From Clarireedia homoeocarpa (taxonomy: Eukaryota > Ascomycota > Leotiomycetes > Helotiales > Rutstroemiaceae): DNA of 64,000 nt. The translations under genes and the position numbers were made by a program. Shown here piece after piece: positions 25,092-36,600 of this stretch. The notes below the pieces were generated by a model. The model was not told the DNA's origin. It made no database searches and saw only the letters and a list, made by a program, of their open reading frames with translations. The stretch lies in the NCBI GenBank assembly GCA_001465935.1, contig LNKV01000004.1:1-64000 (forward strand). The letters run 5' to 3'. Each line of letters opens with the position of its first letter. Position 1 is the first letter of the stretch.

Positions 25092-26209
25092 TTCAGTAGA
25101 TAGGTTTCTCATCCGAGTGATTAGTTCGTGATTCAAGATACCCTGGATATGAAAATAAAACCGAATATCAACACAGAGTTCGTGACAGGTGACAGCGAAA
25201 GACCACAACAGCCATGGGCACAGCAAGTCCAAGTACATAATTAAGTGATTGAAAAGCTACCTGTACTAGCTCGCAGCAATCGACAACCCGAATTCATAAG
25301 ATATGTTGGGCTCACTTTTATATGTGGTGCACGCTCCAGCCTGAACCTCACCTCACCGTCTGTTCCTGCTGTGCACCCCGTAGCTGAGCGGGGATCATAG
25401 TTGCGAGTCAAGGTGCCGGTGCAGTTAATGTTCAAATTCACTTAAAGCAGAAGCTATGAATGAACCACTCGGTCTAGATGTGCACCCAAAGAAAATTCCC
25501 GTTCAAATTGCTTACTCGCAGAGCCACCTATCGAGGGGATATGTTGACAATCCAGCTTTGTTAGGTGCGAGGGTGCGCGGTTATCGTTTAGCGTAGGACA
25601 GACAATCAGCTTCGACGCTAATGCAAACGCAACAAGCGGATCTTCAAACTGCGACCACTTACTACTGTACAATTACTATATCACTGTATCAACAACAAAC
25701 AACAAGACCCAGCTAACATCCTGCAATATTCAATACAACAAACTTCGTTCTCCGAAACTGAACAAAAGAACGAAGTTTACCTACCTATACAGTGAGAGAC
25801 GAGACTCACCGAACTCGAACGAATTACACTCTTGAACCCCTCTTTGACAACCACACGATCAATAGAGGGCGCATTCTGCGCAGGGCCTGTCTTTCTAAAG
25901 ACTTGCCATTAAGTATCAATCAAGGGTGCTACTCTTTCCTATCTCTTGGTTGCTACTTACAGAGAGTACCATTTCTTGAACTTTCCCTCCCCACTACCCG
26001 ACTGGTTGGACAATCCAACTTCCAACTTCCCAACCAACCTCGGAGAATACACTTCTCCAAAGAGGGCTCCCACTCCTCTCGAGTTTCTACCCTACCGTTA
26101 TACGACCAGATTACAACTGCAAGCCTACAAGCCAGCCCAGGGCTTTCAAAGCATCCTTGATCGGTTCCATGAGCGTTGAAGAGCTTTAGCGATTTAGCAA
26201 CATATCAAG
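25092..26209. other. Intergenic, promoter and leader of the 4E-T-like gene
   Basis: About 1.1 kb with no supported gene. The distal part (about 25790-26200) is CT-rich and has a short open frame without recognisable features; it may be a long 5' leader of the gene starting at 26210. Confidence 0.5.
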
Positions 26210-28673
26210 ATGGGAGCTCTTAAATACACAGCGGGGGAGCTTATATACCTTAAAGAGTCACCATTATGTATAAAGCCTCCCAGCTTACCACCCGCAGAGC
26301 AATGGATGGGGTAGGCTAGCTTGCAATTTACAATGTTGGTGGTACTGACATATCCTTAGGGCAGCACCAGAAGCGAATCGCAACACATCCGCAAGATTGC
26401 CTGTTGACAGAACGAAGGATCACGATGCTAATCCTCTCCTCGACCATGCAAATAGAAGGCCACGGCCAGAGAAACATATGTCACGGAACAGCGCAAGTAT
26501 GGCTCAGTACCTAATCATTTCACGAATACATATGCTAATACTCTGAAAAGACCCCGAAGATATTATCCTGGGCCCTCCCAAAACCGCCTTTATTTCGTCT
26601 CGCAACTCAACCAAAACAGTCGAGTCACCAGATCGACCACCTCTTCGTGAAAGCGATTCGCGAGACCGATTTAGCTTCAGAGGCAAGACTAGTGATGCAG
26701 ACGACAGATCCCGAAGGGATACTTTACGACCTAAGCGCGGTGATGGAGACGATAGTGAAGGTTGGAGTACTGTGAAGCCCCGAAAGAGCTTTGGGACTGA
26801 AGGCGCCGAACGTTTTAATGGTCGTATGGGCGGAGAAAGACATCGCGAGGATAGAAGATTCAAGGATCGAGAAGAGCGTGATACAAAGGAACGACCAAGA
26901 GGATTCGATACGTTCTCCCGCGATAAAGAAAAAGAACCAGACCAGGAGAATGCTCGAAGAAATGGGAATGGCCGTGGAAGAAACGAGCCTTCATGGTTCA
27001 GAGATAGCAATGACGGTCCGCCAACTCCTCGAGACCGCAATAGCAACGGCGACAGACAGACCGACCGCAGCAGAGGTTGGCGAGAAAAGGATCCAGATGA
27101 TCGTGGGGATCGAGGCGACAGAGGCGATCGCCGTTGGGATAGAGACAGAGATCAACGGCAGGAGCGTGATCCGGAATGGATGGATGAACCTCTTGAAGAG
27201 AAGGGCCAAACACATACACAAGAAGATTTCCAGAAATGGAAAGAATTGATGCAAGGCAAAGACAAACCAGCTGTTAGCAAATCATCAGTGGATGTACCAC
27301 CCTCCAAGGTTGATGAGTTACCCTCATTCTTCGCCACACAAAAGCCGAAGCCGTCTGCACCGCCTATTGATACTGGCCCAGATAGATTTTTCGGCATGTG
27401 GGCTACACCAAAAGACGAAGGTGGACTCACTCCAGCCCTCGAATTATCTAAGGAAGCCAGTTCCAAATCTGCTATACCTGCTGGAAAGTCCTCCAGATTT
27501 ACTTCATTCTTTAGTCAAGATGACACCTCTCGCAAAGTTGAGCCTCAAACTGCTATACCAGGACCAACATCTAATGGCCTCGAGAGTTTACTATCAAACA
27601 ACACCAGCAACAACAATCAAGCTTCGGCTGAAAAGGAAGCATTCCAAGCACTGTTGCAGAAACTTCAACGACAAAGCATGGGTTCTACACCCCCAGCAAA
27701 TCCTTCAATGCAGCCCAAACCGCCCGCCCAAGAACAACAGCCGAGCACACCTTTTGAAGGGCCTGAGCCTTTCCAGCAGTATCGTCCTGAGCGCCAAGAC
27801 GAACTCCGCTCAGCCACCCGCTCACAACCTCAGAATCTACAAGATCTTCTCAACCAGCGACAATCTACTGGTAGTCAGCCAACTTTACGTCCAGAACAGA
27901 TGTTACAGGATTTAGTCGGGCAACGTCAGAATGCCTTCAGCCAGACTTCTCTTAGGCCTGATCAACCACAGCGCGCTACTAGCAATACTGAATTTCTCAT
28001 GAATCTCATGCAAAGCGCAAAAGTTGCCCCAGATCCACAAAGAACAGAACAAGTTCTCCTTGGTCTCCCACCAAAGCAACAAATGAACAGGCAGCTTGAA
28101 CAGCATATTCTCGAACGTGAGCAACACCTCCAACGTGAAGCGGCTGCTCAACGTGATCGCAGCGCCACCCAGCGCCGTCCTCCTGGATTCTTCGACGAAC
28201 CCTCATCCGGTCCCTTCCGCCCCGGTCCAGGCGGACCTCCGCAACACGAAAACTCCCGTAACCCTCCCCAACCCACTCAAATCCTACAACGTCCTCCGCC
28301 ACCAGGTCTCGAACAACTCCAACAAGGCTGGCCAGGTCAAGGACCTCCTCCTCCATCTCAACTCCCTCCACCGCAACAACTGCGCCATATTGCTCCACCG
28401 CCGGGTCTTGCTGGTGGTGGTGGTGCGCCCCGCGGCTTGCCACCTATGCCGCAACAGATGTTCCCATCGGGGTTCCCGATGGGTGCACCGAATTTTCCAC
28501 CACCGGATTTAGTAGGTGGGCCTCCAAGAATGCCACCAGGGTATTTCAATGCGCCGCCACCAGGGTTTCCACCACCAGGCATGAGTCCGTTTTCTGCTGG
28601 GCCTGAAGGGCTGGCTTTCCCATTTGATGGGAGGGGTGGGCCCTTGCCGGGACAGGGAGGGTTTAGACGTTAA
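26210..28673 (+). CDS. eIF4E-binding protein, 4E-T-like
   Basis: Three exons fit: 26210-26310, 26360-26496, 26551-28673, giving 786 aa. The first exon starts MGALKYTAGELIYLKESP: YTAGELI matches the eIF4E-binding consensus YxxxxL-hydrophobic, followed by a W-M-G stretch. Exon 3 begins PEDIILGPPKTAF and continues with basic Arg/Asp-rich sequence (DRDRDQRQERD), then Gln- and Pro-rich, low-complexity C-terminal ~350 aa. This order matches metazoan 4E-T and fungal proteins annotated with the EIF4E-T domain, which repress translation and promote mRNA decay in cytoplasmic granules (family knowledge). There is no RNA-binding fold visible. Missing the two short 5' exons would delete the cap-binding-protein contact. 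Function by motif and layout; moderate confidence. Confidence 0.78.
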
Positions 28674-28917
28674 GATGTGGTATGGACTGGAGTTAGTTGG
28701 GCTGTGATGTGGGTAGTGCGAGGGGATGGGAGGAGCAGGGTGGTAGCGGTGAGGAAGTTGGAAAGATAGGATGAATATGATGATGGAGGATCAAAAAAGG
28801 AAATATATGGATTTTACTGTAGGTATACTCTAGTTGATGATGCATGCAGCTATCTATCTTGCATTTACTTGCTTTTACCATACTTTTACGTACAATCATA
28901 TTTGCAGAAAATGAATT

Positions 28918-28933
28918 GATGGATGGATGGATG
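28918..28933. repeat. GATG tetranucleotide repeat
   Basis: Four perfect GATG units, in the intergenic region behind the 4E-T-like gene. Confidence 0.85.
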
Positions 28934-29205
28934 AAAAGGGATGGGCGGAAGAAGGAAAGGGGAGGGAAAGGGGATGGGATCCGTAGCGAAACGAAAGCAA
29001 AGGAAGTGCGTTAATTGAATTTTCCTCGTTCGCTTTGATATGGTGCTGTGTAGTGTGTTCCGTGCTCCATGCTCTGTGTTTCCGTGCTTGTGTGATGGTT
29101 TGGAAATAGTTGGGTTGATGTTACGGATAGAGGAAAGTATTGCTGGCTGGCCCGTATGCTAGAACGAGGCACAGAGAAAGAGAGGAGATGGAAGAGGAAG
29201 AGTGA

Positions 29206-29234
29206 ATGATGATGATGATGGTGGTGGTGGTGGT
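29206..29234. repeat. Compound ATG/GTG trinucleotide repeat
   Basis: Five ATG units followed directly by about four GTG units, a compound microsatellite in non-coding sequence. Confidence 0.85.
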
Positions 29235-29373
29235 TAAGGGAGCATGAAATGTGATTATTGATGCATTGACGGACGGACGGATTTGATGGATAGATAAATA
29301 GATAGGTGACGGCATGAGGGAAGCAACTCGAACTCATTCAATTCCATTACCACATCCGCTGTTTTTCCTCCAT

Positions 29374-29395
29374 TGCTCTGCTCTGCTCTGCTCTG
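29374..29395. repeat. TGCTC pentanucleotide repeat
   Basis: Four TGCTC units plus a partial one, followed by a degenerate TGTTC/TACTG stretch. Confidence 0.8.
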
Positions 29396-29773
29396 TTCCG
29401 TTCTGTACTGTACTGTTCTACATCTCTCTTGCGTCCTAATCCATCCTGCTGCTATGCTACACGTATATTCTCATCCCACAACTTTGTCCTCTGTGCCGTA
29501 AAATAAACTACACTACACCACACTTCCATGCGAAGGACTGCTCTTCTAGTCTCCTCTTTTCCGCGGCCCCAATATACAACTGTCCTCTCCTCTTCTGTCA
29601 TTCATCCGCATTTGCTTAATCTCACCTTCCCGGGTTTTCAGCAAGTTTCTGGGTTTGCATATAACCGCGTGCTATGCAATCGAATATCTCCATCGTCTCT
29701 CCACCCAAAAATCCGAGCTCGCTTCCGACATCTCAACCCAAATACTAAGAAACCCTCTTTACGCATCACTCGC

Positions 29774-32180
29774 TCATTTTTTACTCTTAAAGAACCCCCT
29801 CTTTTTCTTCTTCTCCTTCTCCCCATCGTCATGCTTACCCTTCTTCTCTAGCTTCCCCGTATAATGATCCTGCGCTGATGGCGCACTTGGTCCACCCCCA
29901 TTCAGATTCATACTCGCCATGCCCGCAGTCAACGGCCTTTCATCCATCCCTTGCGGACTCATCATTGATGCCGCCGGCCCCGGATTTCTCGGCGGGCCTG
30001 CTGGATGTCCCGGTAGTCCTAGACCAGGCTGTGGCGCCCGAGGGACAGGTGCTGGCGCTGGCGGGGGATCATTTGCTTTGAAGAGATAGGCGGGTGCTTT
30101 TGGTTTTGGGCGGTCGATAGGGAGATCTAGACGTCTTCGATCGGCTGTGAGGTCGCCTACTTGTCGGAGGAATAGGGATGGGGTAAGCATGTGGGATGTG
30201 GCGAGGAAGACATCTTTGTTGTGGTTTCGGGAGGTTTCGTAACAAGTGCGAGCTTCGGAGTAAGTGGCGCCGCCGGCCATAAATACGATAATTCGTTGCA
30301 TATTGTCTGGAGTAGTCGAGCGACCACGTGCCCAGGTGGGTTTTGCACTGCGGAGGGAGGCTTGTGAGTGTAGCGCATATTCTTCAGCTGGATCGTTCGG
30401 AGGCTTGGTGTAAGGGAAGGTAGAGAGGTCGAGGCTGCCTCTGGTGAGTTCTTCGAGCATGCGTTGCACGTTAGTCTCATAGCGGGATAGACCCAATTCT
30501 TCATTTATAACAGTGGGCGGAGGTTTAGCTGGGAAAAGCGGCGTTGAAGCGGTTTTGGGATCTTTGAGCTTTTTGGTGACATGCACACCAAGAAGTTCGA
30601 GGTTGATGATTTGCTCGAGCTCGGAAAGTGGAAGACCAGAATGGTGGAGGAGTCGTTCAATATCCTCCATTATCAGCCCGTCTCGGAACATGATATAAAG
30701 TACAATAAGTCGCAATCTTTCCTGGGGGCCGACTTGGGGCGTATCCAGTAATCGAATCACTTGCTCACCCATGTTCTTCGCTTTCCGGTAATCTTCATCG
30801 AGCCCCGTGGCCATAGTTTGCTCCGCAAGGGCAACGTTCGGTAATTCGCGTTGCTGGAATATATTCATACATTCTTGTGCCATATTCAAATGTAATGAGT
30901 ATGCTTCCTTCATCTCTTGAAATTGTGGTAATCCTGCCAACATATCCTTGATTTGATTGATACTGACATTTTCCGCATCTTGATTGGCGAAATGCGGATT
31001 ATCTGCGATGAACTTCTTGAAATCATTCATCAATTTTTCGATTGTCTTGCTCATATGCTGATGTCTATTTTCCACCCATATCTTGTCCTTCTCCCCTATT
31101 TCCATTTCTTTCTCTTCTTGTTGTGGTGTTCCTTCGTTCAAAATAGCTCTGTATGTAACTTTTTCATGGTCTTTGATTTGCAAAAGATCATGTGCCATTG
31201 CCTGGTAAGTAAACTCGTGCAGTATAGGTGCGAACATGTCCATTGATCTGTCCGTAATGAGGAGGACACCTTGAGGCCGGGCGGATTGTGGTGGGAAGTT
31301 TGGGTTCCATTGTGTATAAGCGTCGAGTTCTTCTTGAACGAATCGCGCCAGGTGAGAGCACAGAACAGCTGCTTCGTGGGTGGGATTTTTAGGTCTGTAG
31401 TATCGAATCTTAGGTGATTCTCCTAGAGAGACGCATATACCCGTTATCTATGCCCCCAAGTCAGTTACCATCATAACCCCCCACAACCAACAGGAAGCCT
31501 TCCTACCTTTTGTGCCAGAAGTTGCATGTGATCGCGGACCAAGCCATTGCACGCTGGATGATATAAAATAGGAAAACTCCAAGGATCTCGGAACGTTATT
31601 AAGTGCGACTCGCGGGGGTAGTAATCTATCGAGAGTGTTTCGAAGCCAGCCAATTGTTCTTGAGCTTGTCTCGAGGAGTCAATGCGCCGGCGCATCTGAG
31701 GGTCGAGAAGAGCCACCCATACAAGATACGATTTTCGATATCGGTGGCGTTCGAAATCTGCCAACAAACAATCCACAACGTGTGGTAGTGGCGAGAGCAA
31801 GTATATGGCATCCATGCCCTGGTTCATCTCCCTCCTACTTTCCAGCGTTTCGACATCTTAAATTCGTTTTAGTATATTCTTTCAAAGCTCTCCCAGCCTG
31901 ACTAAAGTAGACATACTAGCAATATTCTCGTTCAGGATATCATCCTCCTTAAGGACACTGAATATGATCTTCTTCGTCGCTTCGTCGATGACCAGCACCT
32001 TCCACTACACGTTTCTCAGCAAATATTTGATCGCAGGTAGGATAGAACATACGTCGCCTCGAGTGATAGCTTTGATTGTGTCCAGAATGACTGTAATGTA
32101 TGTAAGTTGGGGGAATGGTCCCAGAACCTGGGTAATTCCAGCTTACTCTGGCGTTGTTCTTCAATAGCAGACACCCCCAT
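29774..32180 (-). CDS. SEC1: Sec1 exocytosis SM protein
   Basis: Sec1/Munc18 protein that binds plasma-membrane SNARE complexes and promotes vesicle fusion at growing tips and septa (family knowledge). Five exons: 32180-32147, 32090-32053, 32004-31917, 31856-31507, 31447-29774; total 727 aa. Frame is kept through all four introns (36-60 nt). Landmarks: MGVSAIEEQRQ start, GDWKVLVIDEAT, NQGMDAIYLLSPLPH, FRDPWSFPILYHPACN, LLITDRSMDMFAPILHEFTYQ and MAGGATYSEARTCYE. The C-terminus is a Pro-rich extension ending in a highly basic cluster (KEKKKKRGFFKSKK), beyond the yeast Sec1 core. The first three exons are short (34, 38 and 88 nt), so automated models may start late at the methionine in exon 4. 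It converges with the 4E-T-like gene. Confidence 0.93.
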
Positions 32181-33669
32181 GATGGGCGGTGTATGATGGT
32201 TGCTTTGTGGTTATTGCGATATAATTTTCCGAATCGCAAGCAAGAGAATATAACTAATTCGCAGTTCTTCTTCAAATCCAAAGAGTAACTCTGGGAAGGC
32301 TTGTTGAGGAATCTGGTAGGTGAGTTTGGATTGAGAGAGACTCGGAGTTCTTGGCGGGGTGGGTTGGAAACATGAAGGCTGTTTCTGATCGGCCGCTAGT
32401 GTTCAGGACGATTGACCGCAGCAGATCGGCGTTTGCTCGTTTGTTCGTGTGAATCCTTTTTAACACAATTCAATGCGAGAATGCTGTGGTAGTGGGGAAG
32501 CACTGAGTCTGAGTGTAGTTATGTAAAGCAATATTCATTCTCTGTTCCCGTCGCTGTTCCCATCGCTGCATCATCAGGGTCCGTTCAAGCACCCCTCCAC
32601 CCACAGGTGCCACAAGTGGTGTGGAATCATCCAGGCAATTTGGAAAGGCCAGACAAGACCGAGATGATGAATGCATCATATTGAGCTTGCCGCGCAAGTC
32701 AATCCCCTTGAATCTATACTGTTGGTGAACTGAATCTCAATTTTTGCGTGCTCCCTTTAGTCTATTCCTACTCAGCAGCAGGGCAGCGCGACGACAGCTA
32801 TTAGCATCAGCCATTCTCATTTGTTCGCAATATGAGTACTGCAACATGACTTTCGGTATAAACATTGAGTGGCATTCGCACTATATTTTTGATGAGAAGT
32901 CATATCAAATGTGGATATCTGCCTTTGTCGCACTCGAGTTTCTCAATCAACTTCTCCACCCCCTTCCCCTTTTCTACAGTCCCTACCCAGCTCCTGCATA
33001 ACTCTCACACAAATTTCAACTAACATCAGCTTTTGCACGTGATTGATAGCTATACCATCCATCAACTAGCATACCACATATCAAATAACCTGTACAGTAC
33101 TCCCAATATAGTCTTTCTCGTCACTCCTTCCCCAATCTTCCACTCAAACAGAACCTCCATAATGAACACCTCCAAATTCCTCACACAATTCCCCCTCCCC
33201 TATTCGACCTCTGTCCACATCCCCAACGACGCTCCTCTTCCCATTGCATCCAACACCACAATCATCCGCAACCTAATCCTTTGTAGCACTGTCTGTCACA
33301 GCATCACGTGCATACATCCAATTGTGATCTCAGAGCTGGTGAGGAAAAGTACCGTGCAATGCTTCAAGAAAGGTGCATAGCGGGCTACAATGTTCAAGTT
33401 CTATGTTCTTAAAACGACGAAGATGCACTGGTAAATGTCCAATTTAACCATAGACCTTAATATTTCTCTCAAGTACTATCCAAAGGTCGGAAGACCATAG
33501 AAGGTATCGCGACAAGCTTAGGTGCTCAAAGCCTTGCTGGTGTGAGATGTGTTATAATAGACAATTTCGAACTTCGGACTATGCGTTGCGGTTCTATCAA
33601 CTAGTCAATTATACAGTTGCAAATCATTCCATCGTCGTTCTAGCAGCCTCAGCGCACACTATCATTTAT
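32181..33669. other. Intergenic, no gene seen
   Basis: About 1.5 kb between SEC1 and the sacsin-like gene, both on the minus strand. It has short frames only; the ATG-initiated frame at about 33162 (72 codons) has no recognisable feature and is not supported. The first part should be the SEC1 promoter. Confidence 0.5.
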
Positions 33670-36600
33670 TTACTGCTCAGCATCCCTATCCTCACATGCC
33701 CTCTTCCACCCTGCAAATGCCACCTTATTCTTCTCACGGTACGCTGCACAAGCCTTCTCGAGATTTTGGGCATTTCCTGCTTTCTCCTGGAATTCATCTA
33801 AATTGTCGAAACGAATAAAAGAGTTGAATTGGTCCAAGATCTTCCGCTCTGTTTGGTTTGCCAACGCCAGCATGCCCCAGTAATCGGCGCCTTTGAACAA
33901 GTTCAATAGCAGGTCAAATTTCTTATCGGTTGCATTAGCGGCGGCAATTTCGTCTTTAAGCTTGTCCTCGGGACCAACTTGCATTTCTCTCCAATCGACG
34001 GGTAACTCGTACGCTGTGTCGATGAGAATTTTCAAAGTGTGAGGGGTCATCTCGGAGAGTTCTATCTCTTTGTCGTTGGACCAGAAACCAGAAAAGGCTG
34101 CCGAGCAGTAGGTTGACGCTGCGGCAAGAATGGTCTTGTGTGCAGGAAAACGGACGCCTTCAGAGACGAAGACGATATCTAACAACTTACCATCTTCTCT
34201 CATTTCTTGAAGTGCACTCGCTAACGACTGTGCGGATCGTACCTGCAAAGGCTCAATGGTTGGGTGATAAACAGACGCGCAGCCCAGTGCTTTCAGTAGC
34301 TTCTCATATGGCATCAAGCTTTGCCTGAGACATTTGAGTGGTGGAGCATCGGTTGAGCTTATAAGAAGAAGGTGATGCAGAGGTGTCCAAGAGGCTACAA
34401 AGTCCTCAATAAGCATATCCTTGCTGTCAGTTGCATCAATATTCAACCATAAGTTGTTCTTTCCGAGCGAGTATCTGCAACTCTCAAAACACTGGACACT
34501 CTCCTCAAGATGGCTCTGGACGTAGGAGTAACTTGCAAATAGATCCGAAATAAAGTCTTCCAAATCAGCCTTGCCAATTTTCGGCGAAATCTGCATCAAA
34601 TGATCGATGTGTCTCCATACACTGAGAGTGCTTGGCTCGCCATTTCTTCCCGTTTTGCTCAACACTTCGCCAGTTGGTTCGAGGATGACGAATGGCGTCT
34701 GACTCCAGCAGACAGCAACATATTTGTGAAGGATAACTTCAGAGAGTGGTATGGCTGCGTCAACTTCCGATATTCTGCTCATGTTATCTCGGCGGTAATC
34801 CGGTTCTCGTGAATGGGTTCTCCGCACCAAAAACACTTCATGTTTAGCGACCAGCCTCCAATCGGCGGAATTGAAGCGATGGGTAGCGGAACTTGGCTCC
34901 ACTAGCGGAGAGAGAATCAACTTCACTTTTTTCTGGATGTCTTGGTTGCGATCGACTAGGGATGTGTCACCTACTCCTTTGATCATGTTCTCCAGCGAAA
35001 CAAGGCACTTGATATAGTTGGCGCTCTCGAAGCAAGAGTTCTCTCGGTGATTCAGTCCAATCGATTTCCATAAACGATAGTACTTCTGAATACCGTCATG
35101 AAGAAAATATGATCTATTTTCTCCGAATGCTGCCTGAAAAATTACGTCATTGTGGTCGAACATATCTCTCGCAAATTGCATCTTGCCATTGCGATCGGCT
35201 GCAAGACGGATGGAAGACAATCTGGATATGCTTGCCGTAGAATTTTTTATGTGCTCAGAAATCGCCTCGATGAAATTGAAATAGGCAGCCTTGTTACTTT
35301 CTGTGAGAGTTGTTGGGAAATTTGTGGTTGCAACGGAACCAATCATCTGCTCAGAATCAACATATACTGCACCTAGCTGCCTGAGACAGTCCCTAGACAT
35401 ACTCAATTCAGTCAAGGCTCTCGGATCAACGAAATCGGTTGTCTTGACGCTCCATGGAACGAGTAATCGAGAATCGGTGGCGATCTTCGCTTGTGCCGCT
35501 GATAAGTAGGTGAGTTTTGGGGTCGAGTGATTGAACGCTGGCCATATTTGGAGAGAAGCCAGGAGATTATGACTATCTTGGTCCCCTGATCGTATGAATT
35601 TCATAGCGAGGACTTGTAAGGTCTAAACAGACAGTTAGCAAGTTTATTTAATTGCAAGTAGTGTTTGTTGGTAGAATCTAAACTTACGCGTAAGGACGAA
35701 GTAGTTAACTGTTCGACAAAGTGGGTTGTGTTTGAGGAATCTTCAGGAAATAGCTTGCTCAGTGCATTGATAAGTCTTTTGAATGAGCGACTATCGTTCA
35801 GCGAGACTTCAGCCTTGGAAATGCTGTGAGGCATGAAATCGGGTCGGAATATGGCAAGGCCAGTAATTTCTTTGCATAAAGCTTTGTGCCCCGCATCTGT
35901 AGGATCAATAACGCATGGCAAGGTATCCAATTCATTGAACGAGCGATATAATGAGACCCCAGAGCATGTGGATTTCAGTAATGGCTGTCCAGCGAAGAGA
36001 TTAGCAGCAACAGGCGGAATTTCTACACTTGGCCTGGAATGATTCCAGTAACTCCAGAGCTTTTTCAGCCACTCGTCAGTCTCAGGGTTATGATTCCCTG
36101 ATACAGAAGGTCTCAAAGATAGAAGATGTCGAACATCGCAGAGCTTTAAGGGTTTGATGTTAAATCGACCTTGGGTGGCGAGGTTCTGCAATGATTCGGA
36201 CTTTCTGAACTTTTGTGACACCATGAGGCACTTAGCAAACGAAAAGATATCCAACTCGACATCATCAGCAATGTAATAGCATCTAACTTTGGTGTCAGCC
36301 TCTAGGATGTGCACATCTGCCAAGGTACCATCTGCCAAGGGAATAAGTCCACAGCCGACCACTTCATCTAGCTCATCGTCTTGACCATTGATTGGTATTA
36401 TTTCGGACAGAATCTCGAGGTGTACGGCCAAGCTGCTCACATCTGCTTGTGACGGCTTTTGAAGCCATCTTTTTGCTTCGGCGGTTTTAAGTAGACTCCT
36501 CAATCTATCACGGCCCACATATTGGAAAGGCATGCCTTTAAATCGTGAGATGAGATCCATAGGGATCGAAGTGGCAAGGTTAGGTACCAGATTTTGTAGG

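Larger units (their letters stand above)
28674..29773. other. Convergent intergenic with simple repeats
   Basis: About 1.1 kb between the stops of the 4E-T-like gene (+) and SEC1 (-). It is rich in microsatellite-like tracts (listed separately) and has no supported gene. The frames here mostly translate the repeats (for example poly-His in antisense). Confidence 0.6.

Noticed and set aside
33033..33380. Small plus-strand ORF between SEC1 and the sacsin-like gene
   Set aside because: Starts with ATG at 33162 but only ~72 codons, no motif, no splice extension found.
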